From Loripinus fragilis (lineage: Eukaryota > Mollusca > Bivalvia > Lucinida > Lucinidae), in assembly GCA_964019695.1 (NCBI GenBank), contig OZ026531.1, positions 5,093,701 through 5,157,700 of the forward strand: a DNA stretch of 64,000 bases, read 5' to 3'. The position numbers and the translations under genes were made by a program. Positions 32,701 through 41,875 of the stretch are shown here, in pieces. Position 1 is the first letter of the stretch. Every line of letters starts with the position of its first letter. The notes under the pieces were generated by a model. The model worked only from the letters and a program-made list of their open reading frames with translations. It had not been told where the DNA came from and made no database searches.

Positions 32701-32838
32701 CAGGAGTGGTAGAGTAGAAGCATCTCCCTTAAATAACAGAAATAGTCAATAACTCTGTCACTTTCTGACACTTGAATTATGACAAACTGCCAGGCCAGGA
32801 GTGGTAGAGTAGAAGCATCTCCCTTAAATAACAGAAAT
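29740..32838 (-). repeat. 95-bp tandem satellite derived from VPS8 exon 7
   Basis: About 26 head-to-tail copies of a 95-bp unit lie directly upstream of exon 7. Each unit has the first 78 nt (26 codons) of exon 7 followed by 17 nt, TATTTCTGTTATTTTAG, which is the intron end and splice acceptor. Copies differ by scattered substitutions and small indels. Three neighbouring units at about 32094-32392 look identical. The copy next to exon 7 (about 29795-29905) is longer and keeps part of the exon's second half in decayed form. Because 95 is not a multiple of 3, read-through rotates frame and stops (SSVRK then TGA). A 538-bp insertion (30549-31086) splits one unit. Confidence 0.95.
30549..31086. 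mobile_element. hAT-like fold-back MITE inside the satellite
   Basis: A 538-bp insertion interrupts one 95-bp unit. Its ends are inverted: CCAGGGGGGGTACTCT on the left and AGAGTACCCCCCCTGG on the right, followed inward by CATACGTAGG/CCTACGTATG. The flanks CCAGGAGC (30541-30548 and 31087-31094) look like an 8-bp target duplication, although the satellite itself makes this slightly ambiguous. A second nested palindrome (about 30722-30900, ACCATATCTACATTAATTGC and its complement) is centred on a C7/G7 loop. No ORF of note. Confidence 0.75.
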
Positions 32839-32959
32839 TATCACAGTTCAACTTAACGAACTGTACGAACACTACCTGTTACACTCTTAACCCTTAAAGT
32901 GACAATCGCAACAAAAGTCGTCTGCTTTTCTCGTCTGCTTAAATGTTTAAGAAGCCTCT

Positions 32960-33032
32960 ATAGCAAACAGTGTGGACCCAGATCAGACTGCTCCTATAGG
33001 AGCAGTCTGTTCTGGGTCCACACTGTTTGCTT
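32960..33032. mobile_element. Short hairpin MITE (CAAACAGTGTGGACCC)
   Basis: GCAAACAGTGTGGACCCAGA then TCAGACTGCTCC pairs around TATA with GGAGCAGTCTGTTCTGGGTC then CACACTGTTTGC. Confidence 0.8.
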
Positions 33033-33143
33033 CCATACTTAATTCGTCAGTAATGTTAGGCAATTATTTGCAGCAGATGACTTCAGCAGACAAAATTTTC
33101 AGATGCATTTTTTTTCGTGGCGCTTTAAGGGTTAAAACACTTT

Positions 33144-33260
33144 TTAAATAGCAAAAGCTAAAAAAGGGTCAATAACTCTTTCAATTTCTGAAATTGTCAT
33201 GCCAATACAAAAGCAAACTACAATGGGCACATCTTCAAATACATACATATTATTATAATA
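33144..33260 (-). pseudogene. Diverged outlying copy of VPS8 exon 7
   Basis: A minus-strand stretch reads SEIERVIDPFLAFA, close to SESDRVIDPVLAFA of exon 7, and includes the exon half that is missing from most satellite units. The 5' part is unrecognisable and there is no clear donor (the frame runs into ATTTAA). It sits about 300 bp beyond the upstream edge of the satellite and is much more diverged. It is probably an older duplicate that escaped the homogenisation of the array. Confidence 0.7.
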
Positions 33261-33420
33261 GTAACTTGATCTGGCATACTGTATCATGTCGAGTGGATTA
33301 GCTAATATCATCCGATCACATGAGACGCAAAGCATTGAGGGTGATCCATTGATATGGACTTATCCACGAGACGTGATAATGTATGCCAGATCAAGTTACT
33401 ATCATAATAAGATGCTTATT
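33228..33420. mobile_element. Inverted-repeat element (AGTAACTTGATCTGGCATAC)
   Basis: The ends TTATAATAGTAACTTGATCT and AGATCAAGTTACTATCATAA are inverted. A sister element is at 56598-56752. The adjacent block 33555-33705 is repeated inverted at 56370-56485, so both loci hold the same larger unit. Confidence 0.7.
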
Positions 33421-34144
33421 ATATATCTTTTTTCTGACATTATTCTGATTTTATAAATTGTTTTGGTCTTTAAGCTAGAAAAATTGTGGGAACGTTTACC
33501 ATTATGTTGCGTTTCTTGAAGTTACGTCATCATGTCTCTGGTTCCATGCTTGAAATTTACTCTACGTATATCGCCGCAAAAACAGATAACGGACATTAGC
33601 CTCGTTTTAAAGGATAGTGATACAGAATCAGAAAACCTCAGCTTGTTGATCCAGATTTCTGTATCAGATGGCCAGAAAACAGACAGTTCAGAATATGTAT
33701 CATAAATAGCAACCAACCAACGAGTACGATTAGAGGCTCTGTTCTGTTCTATTCATCTGCTATATGAAGGCCTGATTTCAATTCTGTCAAAACAGAGTTC
33801 TGGTATCTATACGGAGTCGATTCGATCCAGCTAAGAACCTTATTCTACTTTTGAAAAATGTGCCCTGATCATCATTGACATTGAAAAAATACAAAAAGTA
33901 AAAGTGAATCGCGAAGATACCAGTTTTGTTGATATTTAACTTGTATTTTAACCATAAGACTGAGGGATTTTTTCGATCACCAGGAGCTTGAACATTAACA
34001 ATAGCTCTTTCAAGCAAGCGGCTTTGTGATCGCCATGATGTGACGTCACAATTCTTATAACGTTACGTCACAAAATGATAACGACTTGAGCCAAACGCCA
34101 CTGCCATGTGCATCGTCGCGCCTTTGAAAAAAGACGGCCACAAA

Positions 34145-34388
34145 TGAGCTGCGACATAAGATTTCCAACAATGTAATATGTGTGACCAGCAAAGACTCAG
34201 ATCAGCCGGCCCATACACTCAGTCTGATCAGAGCCTTTGCTAGTCGCTTGAATTTTCTATGCGTGTTATGCTACTGACTGAACATAATTTGGGGTTTCTA
34301 AGCTTAAAAGGGGAGGCTGCACAGGCTCGTCTGAGTCTACACTTGTCAAAATGACACATTGTTGGAAATCACATGTAGCTGCTCAAAT
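34145..34388. mobile_element. Palindromic MITE (GAGATTTCCAACAATG family), intronic
   Basis: GAGCTGCGACATAAGATTTC then CAACAATGTAATATGTG at one end, CACATTGTTGGAAATCACAT then GTAGCTGCTC at the other. This copy is not close to an exon. Confidence 0.75.
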
Positions 34389-34959
34389 TAAAATCCTTAT
34401 GGTATCCAATAGGAACTTCCGTTCAAGAGCCCCAGTGGCTTTAAAATAGCTTGCAGGATTATTTTATTTCCTTATACTCAGAGCAGCGACAATTTACTGA
34501 AACACTTTTGTCACTTTTCATAAGGTGGTCGGTGCCAGGTGTGGTACTAATTGTATCGATTCCTGATATTTGCCTTCTTCCTTACTTTTTATACTCACAT
34601 GAGCACCGACTCACAAGAAATACCGTATACTGTGCTATCCTCTCAGATCAAATAGTGGTTGGTTGCCCATTAGGTGTGCCTATTTCATATTAGGTATATA
34701 TTCGGCCTAACAAGTGCACTCTATGGGCAACTAAATACCCACAGTATCTTCTGGTGACCAACCAAGACTCTGATCAGGTTCCAAGGCTGATCAGAGTCTT
34801 CAATGGATTAACATGCCACACTGTTGGCTTTGTCAAGAGAAACAGCTCAATAAGAAAAAAAATATAATCATTCTTGATTTAACTCTTTGCATTCTTGGAT
34901 ATTTTTTATATTTGTTTAAAAAAATCTTCAGTCAAACAGTTTTTTTTTACACAAATCAA

Positions 34960-35220
34960 TGATGGCATCCTATCAGGGCTTTATCCAGCAATATTGGGAA
35001 AAGCTGGGAAAAATTATCGACTTAATGTCAAAATTGGGAAAAATTATTGACATAAAACATAATTATCGGAGCAAATTTATTCTAAAAGTCAAGTTATTTA
35101 GATTGTTTTATGTCAAGCACAATTGTTTAAGTAACATTCTGATATGGATAGTGGTCTCTAAAAAAAAAAAAAAAAAAAAAATACCTTTTTTTACTTTCTT
35201 AATTGGGAAAATTAGACAAT
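34960..35220. repeat. TTGGGAAAAATTATCGAC repeats and poly(A)
   Basis: Short tandem TTGGGAAAAATTATTGACAT repeats, then a 20-A tract (about 35161-35181) and a closing AATTGGGAAAATTAG. The unit resembles the AAAGTAGGGA cluster at 933-1389 in style but not in sequence. Confidence 0.4.
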
Positions 35221-35764
35221 GATGCATTGATAAGTTAGGGGTCTTTCATGCAAACCAAATATTTATGTGTCTTGATCCACATCTGAATTAAGGGTGAGGT
35301 TGGCGCCGTTAAACCGGTTTAAGCCCTCCAGTAAAATATTTTACTGACCGTTCCAAGGCGGTACTTCTTTTGTGGATCTTTTATGTTTTTGTTCTGTCTT
35401 GTGTTTGCTATGTTTTGTGCGCGTCTGTTTATATGTGCTTCGTGGTCACCTGCTGGGAAAGGGCTGACCTCTTGGCTCTCGTTTGTGGTGTCTTCTGTGA
35501 GTTTGTCACTTTCCCATTGGTATCCTGGGTCAGGTGTGGTACTTGATTGTATCGATTCCTGATCTTTGCAACCTTACTTACTATGCAATTTGGAAAAAGG
35601 TGGCTATTTTCAATTGGGAATGGGGCTGAATTTTGGCCCCGCAGGTATGGCAGATAAAGGGCACAAACACAAACTGTTTGCAAAGGTTATCAGCAGAGTA
35701 CAAAATATGTCACTGACAGGTTAAGAATTAAAAAAGAAAACTTGTTTACACTATAATGTCTTAC

Positions 35765-35821
35765 CTTAAGTGGATGAGTGAAAACAACCTTCAGTTGTGG
35801 AGTAAGCGTCACCAACAATAC
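35765..35821 (-). CDS. VPS8: VPS8 exon 6, propeller
   Basis: This 57-nt exon has 19 complete codons, VLLVTLTPQLKVVFTHPLK. It corresponds to ILVIGLKPSLKVWMTFPYG. The acceptor is TTTCTTACAG|GTATTG and the donor AAG|GTAAG, both phase 0. A second copy of the exon-5 MITE ends about 7 nt upstream of the acceptor, so the transposon end is part of, or directly abuts, the pyrimidine tract. Confidence 0.92.
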
Positions 35822-35830
35822 CTGTAAGAA

Positions 35831-36071
35831 ATAAGCCGTGGCATGTGATTTCCAATAATGTGGCATTCTGACATGTGTAGACTCGGACGAGCTTCTGCAG
35901 CCTCCTTTTAAGCTGAGGCACTCAAAATGGTGTTCAGTCAGTAGCTTAACAATCATAGAATACTCAAGCGACTGGCAAAGGCTCTGATCAGACTGCGCGT
36001 ATGCGCAGGCTGATCTGAGGCTTTGCTGGTCGCATATACCACATTGTTGGAAATCTCATACACTGGCTTAA
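35831..36071. mobile_element. Palindromic MITE (GAGATTTCCAACAATG family) at the exon 6 acceptor
   Basis: AAGCCGTGGCATGTGATTTC then CAATAATGTGG at the left, CCACATTGTTGGAAATCTCA then TACACTGGCTT at the right. The left end is about 7 nt from the AG of exon 6. Confidence 0.8.
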
Positions 36072-36189
36072 ATAATCAGAACAATCGAAATCACATTTTT
36101 CTTTGACTCTTTGCATGTTGTGTAATATTTGCTTAACATTTTTGTACTTCAACAACAGCAGAATCTAGGATGAAGATTTGGTACCATTA

Positions 36190-36450
36190 TCAGGGGACAA
36201 AAATATTTCAATATTGCACTTTCCTGCAGGGCGAGTGACTTACAAATTTTACTCGTCCTGCAAACACATGCACATGTCCTTTAAAAGTGTATGTAATAAA
36301 GAACATAAGGGAGAAGTATGTAATGACTTTGAGTAATTATACCCAAAGCACTCGTCCTGTAGGATGAGTGCTTTGCAAAGATTTACTCGTCCTTTCCAGA
36401 TTTCACTTGTAATTACGAGCGGACGAGTTGAATTTTTGTCCCCTGCCAGT
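36190..36450. mobile_element. Fold-back MITE with CAGGACGAGTG repeats
   Basis: GGGGACAAAAATATTTCAAT at the left, GGACGAGTTGAATTTTTGTC then CCC at the right; sister of the 21588 copy. Confidence 0.7.
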
Positions 36451-36589
36451 AAAATGCATCTAAGCCCCTCAGTGGCTTAGGATGCTGTCCGTTCTAAGGC
36501 AGTGGTTCTGTTGTTGTTGATTCGTTGTTGATTGTTATTCCCATTATGGGATACTGTAATTGTTCTGTTTTGTTATGCGTTACTTTATG

Positions 36590-36745
36590 TCCATTCTAGT
36601 TTTCAATCATCTTGATGGGGAAGCGAGAGCTGGTTGCTTTGCTTAGTTTGTATTCCTGGTGTCTCATGATTGTTGTGTGGCTCTTCTTCGCAGTGTCATG
36701 GGTTTGTCTGAAATTTGTGATTGTGGTATTTCCTGATCATACTCT
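36590..36745 (+). repeat. Repeat fragment, inverse of 3665-3800
   Basis: GAGAGCTGGTTGCTTTGCTT, GGTGTCTCATGATTGTTGTG and TGATTGTGGTATTTCCTGAT are reverse-complemented at 3665-3800. It probably belongs to the 3' part of a longer element; the type was not identified. Confidence 0.5.
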
Positions 36746-36851
36746 CTATTTTAGAGTGACATTTTAAAGAGCACAAGTTCATTTAATTAAGTTATCAGGG
36801 TCATTTGAGGTTTAGGTCTTATTATGAATGCAATATTATAATTAACCTTAA

Positions 36852-37058
36852 TTTGGGACATGGTAGCGCAGTGGCTCAGTGGTAGAGTGTTTGACTCGAG
36901 ACCGAAGGGCCGCGGGTTCGAGCCTCACCGGCGTCACTGCGTTGTGTCCTTGAGCAAGAACATTAATCCTAGCTTAGTACTGGTTCAACCCAGGAAGACC
37001 CGTCCCTTTATAACTGAAAGATTGTTGATGGGATGTAAAGAATCAAATCAAAAAAACA
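36852..37058 (+). mobile_element. tRNA-derived SINE, family A, well preserved
   Basis: GCGCAGTGGCTCAGTGGTAG (A box), CGCGGGTTCGAGCCTCACCG (B box), GTGTCCTTGAGCAAGAACAT core and TTGATGGGATGTAAAGAATC tail. Confidence 0.88.
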
Positions 37059-37107
37059 ACACAAAAATTTGGGACATACCTATCACCAACAAGGGAGACA
37101 ACATAAA

Positions 37108-37435
37108 CAGACCGGGCCGGGTAGCGCAGTCGGTAACGTGTCTGGCTACAGATGCGTGTCCGACTGCAGATCCAGGGGTCGCGAGTTCAATCCCAGCCCG
37201 GTACCATACTTTCGTGGAGATTGATCATGAAACAATTTCTACGGTCATTCTCCTCCCTTACGCTGATTTATTCAAGAAGGATTGTTGTCAGTTACAAGCG
37301 AAAGTATGTGCACAAATTACTGGTTAACTGCTTGCTCAAGCCTGCCCAGGAAAAAGTGTGGTTAAGTGAACTGACCGTCCCGCAATGACCATAGCTGTTG
37401 ACATGGGACGTAAAGCAACAAAAACAAACAAACAT
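37108..37435 (+). mobile_element. tRNA-derived SINE, family B, well preserved
   Basis: GGGCCGGGTAGCGCAGTCGG head, GGGGTCGCGAGTTCAATCCC B box, TCGTGGAGATTGATCATGAA, GTTACAAGCGAAAGTATGTG and a tail ending GGGACGTAAAGCAACAAAAA. A 155-codon frame runs across this and the preceding SINE and is not a gene. Confidence 0.88.
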
Positions 37436-37831
37436 AAACAGAAGCAAACAAACCAGGAAATGCTGGAAAACTCATAAAAAGTTGCAATTTTCTCAATTCT
37501 TAAGCGAGTTAATTGGGCAAAACAAACTTGATGGAAACTTTATGGAAAGAATGTCTGCCAGGTTCAGCCTAGATGAGGCATACTATCATGGGTAATGCAT
37601 GCATGATCAGTGTTTGAGATGACAGATAATTTAAGCTTATATCTGTCTTTCTGCGATTCAGATATGGTGGTAACATATGTTGATCAAAATATAGCAAATC
37701 AATGAAAATGAGGTTAGTCAAGGTCATTCAAGGTCTTTGTTCTTAGATTTGATCTAACAAGAGAAAGACTACCGTGAGTGGAAGCTCACGACAGTTGACC
37801 CTCAAGAAAGGAGCACCTGGAGATTGGGCCC

Positions 37832-38066
37832 CGAGGTTATATAACTTTTTTTTATGCTCAACTCAACTGAGCACAAAATTTCAACTGCTCATAAAATCTA
37901 AAATACCAACAAACGAAGAAGTTTATTGCTTTAAGTCTTTCATATGTTATATTTTTCATGCTAATAAATGTTAAAATGCCAACGATTGTTGGCATTTTAA
38001 CACTTATGAGCAGGATAAATTTTGTGCTCAGTGGAGTTGAGCATGAAAAAAGTTTTATAACCTGAT
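37832..38066. mobile_element. Fold-back element (TTATAACTTTTTT...GCTCAACTCAACTGAGC)
   Basis: Sister of 12085-12325: CCCGAGGTTATATAACTTTT at the left, AAAAAGTTTTATAACCTGAT at the right, with AATGCCAACGATTGTTGGCA inside. Confidence 0.78.
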
Positions 38067-38216
38067 TAACCTCGGGGCCAGGTGTGTGATCTGCTATGCG
38101 TACAGCTAGCCTGAGATACCTGGAAGGGGGTGCACTGATGTGGATGATGCCCCTGCACCTGCACATTAATCAAAAATCCGATTATGATATGATATGATGA
38201 TTATCTATTATATTAC

Positions 38217-38319
38217 CTTGGAAAGAGATGCCATGGCCAGAATAGAGACGTCATGTAATGGATGATCTTTAATGGTAAGGTTCATATGTAGAGGTTCAAT
38301 AACACATACTTCACCACGG
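38217..38319 (-). CDS. VPS8: VPS8 exon 5, propeller
   Basis: This 103-nt exon finishes the Ser codon and encodes RGEVCVIEPLHMNLTIKDHP then LHDVSILAMASLSK. It matches the vertebrate GEVCCIEPL...LLAMASLTK strand. The acceptor is TTTTCTAACAG|CCGTGG and the donor AAG|GTAAT. A palindromic MITE ends about 11 nt upstream of the acceptor AG, so the polypyrimidine tract is squeezed between the element and the exon. Confidence 0.95.
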
Positions 38320-38332
38320 CTGTTAGAAAAGA

Positions 38333-38579
38333 CATATGAGCCAGTGCATGAGATTTCCAACAATGCGGGATTTTGACATTTGTAGTCTCGGACGAGCCTC
38401 TGCAGCCTCCTATTAAGCTTAGAAACTCCAAATGGTGTTCAGTTAGTAGCTTAACAATCACAGAATACTCAAGTGACTAGCAAAGGCTCTGATCAGACTG
38501 CGCGTATGTGCAGGCTGATCTGAGGCTTTGCTGGTCGCATATACCACATTGTTGGAAATCTCATGCACTGGCTCATATA
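38333..38579. mobile_element. Palindromic MITE (GAGATTTCCAACAATG family) at the exon 5 acceptor
   Basis: The best-preserved copy: CATATGAGCCAGTGCATGAG then ATTTCCAACAATG is exactly complementary to the right end CATTGTTGGAAATCTCATGC then ACTGGCTCATATG-type. The left end lies about 11 nt from the exon 5 acceptor AG. Confidence 0.85.
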
Positions 38580-38647
38580 GAACACATATAAATCAGATTA
38601 CATGAGGTAACACCATAACACAACCTTTTCCATACATAAATCAGGTA

Positions 38648-38866
38648 CCAAGGTCATAAAACTTTTTCAGGCTCAACAACTGAGTGCTCATGAAATTTCA
38701 ACTGCTCATAAAACCTAAAATGCTGAGAAGTAAAGAAACTGATTGCTTTAAAACTCTCAGGTGTTGTATTTATCATGCTAATAAATGTTAAAATGCCAAC
38801 AATTGTGAGTATGATAAATTTCATGCTCAGTTGAGCATGAAAAAAGTGTTATAACCTTGGGGCCAG
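38648..38866. mobile_element. Fold-back element, third copy, partly deleted
   Basis: GGTCATAAAACTTTTTCAGG at the left and AAAAGTGTTATAACCTTGGG at the right. The inner palindrome is broken (AATGCCAACAATTGTGAGTA). Confidence 0.72.
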
Positions 38867-39051
38867 ATTACATTGAGTCAGGGTCTTTCTACAGATGAGG
38901 CTCCTACTAAGGACCTTTTGCTCCCTACCAGTACCTTTTACATGTATATAGTATCAGAGATATTTTGTGAGATTCATTCTTGTCAAATATATCCTTCTTA
39001 CATATCAGATATTGATATCTGAGGCTTTATACTAGCATATTATCTCACCCT

Positions 39052-39212
39052 TGTATTATATAAATATTACATTCCCTGATTGGGTGATAGTCGAAAATAT
39101 CATCCTGAGGAATGTGATTATCAAACAAGGCGCAGCCTTGGTTGATAATCATATTTCGAGTGATGATATTTTCGACTATCATCAAATCAGGGAATGTAAC
39201 ATTTATTTTATT
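39052..39212. mobile_element. Palindromic MITE (ACATTCCCTGATT)
   Basis: ATTACATTCCCTGATTGGGT then GATAGTCGAAAATATCATC pairs with GATGATATTTTCGACTATCA then TCAAATCAGGGAATGTAACA around AAGGCGCAGCCTT. Confidence 0.8.
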
Positions 39213-39599
39213 ATACCGAACATTAGATCCTTTATTTTCTACCCTCTAAGGCCTACCATGGTGATGGGAGTTCCAAAAGGAAAAATGCACAGCCAGTATC
39301 TACATATGCATGAATGAAAATACATCTTTCACAAAAATGGTTCTTTGGTACAGTTTGAATGCTCGAACTAATCATGACGTTCTGTTAAAAATTTACGTCA
39401 TTAAAAACAACGACGTCAAACTTAGTACTAAGCAGCGTCATTTAAATGGGATACTGAACAAGATGCAGTTTTGTTGCAAAATAGAAAATTTCGCCAAATC
39501 GGCTCAAATTTCCGCTCAACATGTTCCTCTCATCCTAACTAAGAAAACGAGTACCCACACTTTATGTTTCTGACCATAAACAAGGAAGTTATAGGGAGT

Positions 39600-40940
39600 T
39601 GAAAGTGGCCAAATCATGGGTCATGTCCGCCATTGCTGTTGAAAGTCTCCTGACATGAACAAACCGTAGGCGCACTGGCGTTGCGCATCAGACGAACGAC
39701 TGATATTTTAGACAACCACCTGCTGCTATGGCAAACAAGTGACAGAATTCGCCATTGTTATAGCAGCCAGTGACAGTGTATAATATCAATGGTTCATCTA
39801 TGAGTTTTGCATGGGAAATTCACGTGAGGTATTATAACACAATAAATACCCCACAAAAATATTAAAGGGTCAAGATGTACTTTATTTTCCATACAAATTA
39901 CATAAAAATTGTTATGTGTACTTTTAAAAACAATCTGTGGTACTAGGAAGAGATTTATCCCAAAATCACCTTGATAAAAGTATTGACAATAGATTGAACA
40001 GCAATAATTACCAAAAATAATTATTTTTCTATTAACATTACTTATGAAAAGTAAAAAGCAATATTCAAAAATCACACATTTTGCCCCAAAACTTACACTT
40101 TTTGAAACTTTACATTTTTCTTTCGAAAATCTGATTTTTTAATTCGATACCAAACTAGGACTTTTTAAATTAAACTTGTAAAGGATGCTTTTTACTACAC
40201 ACTGTTAAATAGGAACACATTGGATATTCAAAATTTCGCTCTACAAAGGGAGTGTATTTTAAGGGTAAAAATTGCTTCAAAGTGCTCTAAATCTTGAATC
40301 AAATGTCCGATTTAATTCAAAATTAACAAATTAAACTATCAAAATCAAAAACTTAATTTCTGGGTGAACAGTACCATTTTTTACAAATTTTTAAATGACA
40401 AAATATTTTTAAGGAATTCTCTTCACCTCAATTAATCTAACATGTTCCTGAAAAACATTTTCAAAAATCTATATTTGATTTCTTTGTGCAGCAGTTTGAA
40501 ATTTATTTCAGTAGAAATCACATATACTTGACCCTTTAATTATTTTATTTTGTTGAGTATATAATTTGTATTGTGGGGCAGATATCCTGATATGTATAGT
40601 ATCGTAAAGTAAATGTATCATTACAGCCCTTATTGCACCCCCACCCCCATGTAAGATGACTCTTGATATCACAGCTCAACCTTCAAATGAATGAGCTCAT
40701 TATTTGCATGATAATTCCTCCGCCATAGCGTAACAAATCTGTTTCATCAAATGTCTGTTTCAGCTTCAGTTAGTTAGAATGCGAACTCAATCCCAATGGG
40801 TGGCAAATGTTGAGCTTTTTAGCAAGAAAATGTTTCTTTTGCTATTTTTCTATTCCATATTTTTTATAAATTTCCTGCAAACAGACTGTTACCACTTTGG
40901 TTGATTAGCCATTTGTGTTGCGCTAGACTTGAATCTATCA
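39600..40940. other. AT-rich intron sequence, no feature
   Basis: Low GC with no recognisable repeat, exon or RNA gene. Only short frames with no family resemblance. Confidence 0.4.
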
Positions 40941-40942
40941 CT

Positions 40943-41068
40943 GGTGTGGGGGTAGGATAGAAAAATCCGTCCCGAGGATCACCGTTTGGCATCACGAGGC
41001 TTGCAGAGTGATGACAAACGGTGATCTTGAGGGACAGATTTTTCTATCCTACCCTCACATGAATAATG
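40943..41068. mobile_element. Palindromic MITE (GATAGAAAAATCCGTCCCGA)
   Basis: GGTAGGATAGAAAAATCCGT then CCCGAGGATCACCGTTTG pairs with CAAACGGTGATCTTGAGGGA then CAGATTTTTCTATCCTACCC. Confidence 0.82.
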
Positions 41069-41691
41069 GATTCTTTTTTTTGCACACCACTGTTTTTATT
41101 CATTTATTTATTTTAAAATAAGCTTTCAAAAGTCCCTGAATACGCTAAGATGCAATTTCACATGATGACGTTACTTGACATCCTGGGTAGGATAGCATGG
41201 GTAAGATAAGATTTTCTATCCCAGAGTAAAATCTCAGATATCCTTATCCAGTGTGCAAGAAATAAAGATGCAATGCGACTCTATCTGTTACACTAGTGAC
41301 TTCCCTATGCTAAATACTGAAATTACCACAATAAGCAGAAAACTATTGGCTAATTTTCAGTGACAGGGCTGGTCATATTTTTAAGGAACATCAATAGCAA
41401 AATTGCTGGAATCCCACGATCCCACACTCTAGGCATAACACTGGATAACTCACCATGATTGAAATATTGCTCAAAACAAGATTAAACACTCTACACAAAG
41501 TGCATAAGCTCCTTAAATATGCAAACTCCGCTATTTACTGAGGCTAGAGGTCTAAATTTCTTCATCTTCTTTCATATTTTGTGTACGAGAGTAGTGAAGA
41601 CTGACAAAACTGTGTGAATGTGCAGACTTATCTGTGATTCTGAGCCTTGGATGATGCAAAAGTATCAGTCTCATGTCCTAAAAAATCTTAC

Positions 41692-41742
41692 CTGCCAGAA
41701 AACAGACACTTTGATTCACAAGTGCGCACACCAATAAGTCGT
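41692..41742 (-). CDS. VPS8: VPS8 exon 4, propeller micro-exon
   Basis: This 51-nt exon completes the Lys codon and encodes RLIGVRTCESKCLFSG plus two bases of a Ser codon, matching RVMGVRTCESRCLFSGS. The acceptor is AATTTCAG|ACGAC and the donor AG|GTAAG. It lies alone in a long intronic stretch. A retrotransposon fragment of about 1.6 kb begins roughly 130 bp upstream. Confidence 0.95.
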
Positions 41743-41810
41743 CTGAAATTAAAAAATATCATATAATTAGGGACAGCTCTCAAAATAACAGGGCATAATT
41801 AAAAATTAAA

Positions 41811-41875
41811 TTTGTTATTTCTCAACCAAAACATATGTTGTGGGTAATCAAAAGAACCAACTCAATGAGACTGTT
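41811..41875 (+). mobile_element. Left half of a GAGACGGTTC hairpin MITE
   Basis: The MITE left arm (TTTCTCAACCAAAACATATG ... AATGAGAC) stops at the hairpin apex, where the retrotransposon fragment begins. The first 11 codons of the apparent RT frame (starting at 41840) are MITE sequence. The right arm was not found after the retrotransposon. Confidence 0.75.

Noticed and set aside
29842..32771. Many minus-strand frames of 66-130 codons (MSESDRVIDYFC...) as a repeat protein family
   Set aside because: They are read-through translations of the 95-bp exon 7 units. The frame rotates with each unit and meets a stop; the true coding part per unit is 26 codons from another frame.
29740..32838. CRISPR-like array
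   Set aside because: The units are contiguous with no variable spacers, are derived from an animal exon, and the locus is eukaryotic.
36860..37327. 155-codon plus-strand frame
   Set aside because: It spans two adjacent tRNA-derived SINEs and has no protein-family resemblance.
41840..41875. Met start of the reverse-transcriptase frame
   Set aside because: The first 11 codons are hairpin MITE sequence fused to a 5'-truncated retrotransposon; not a real start.
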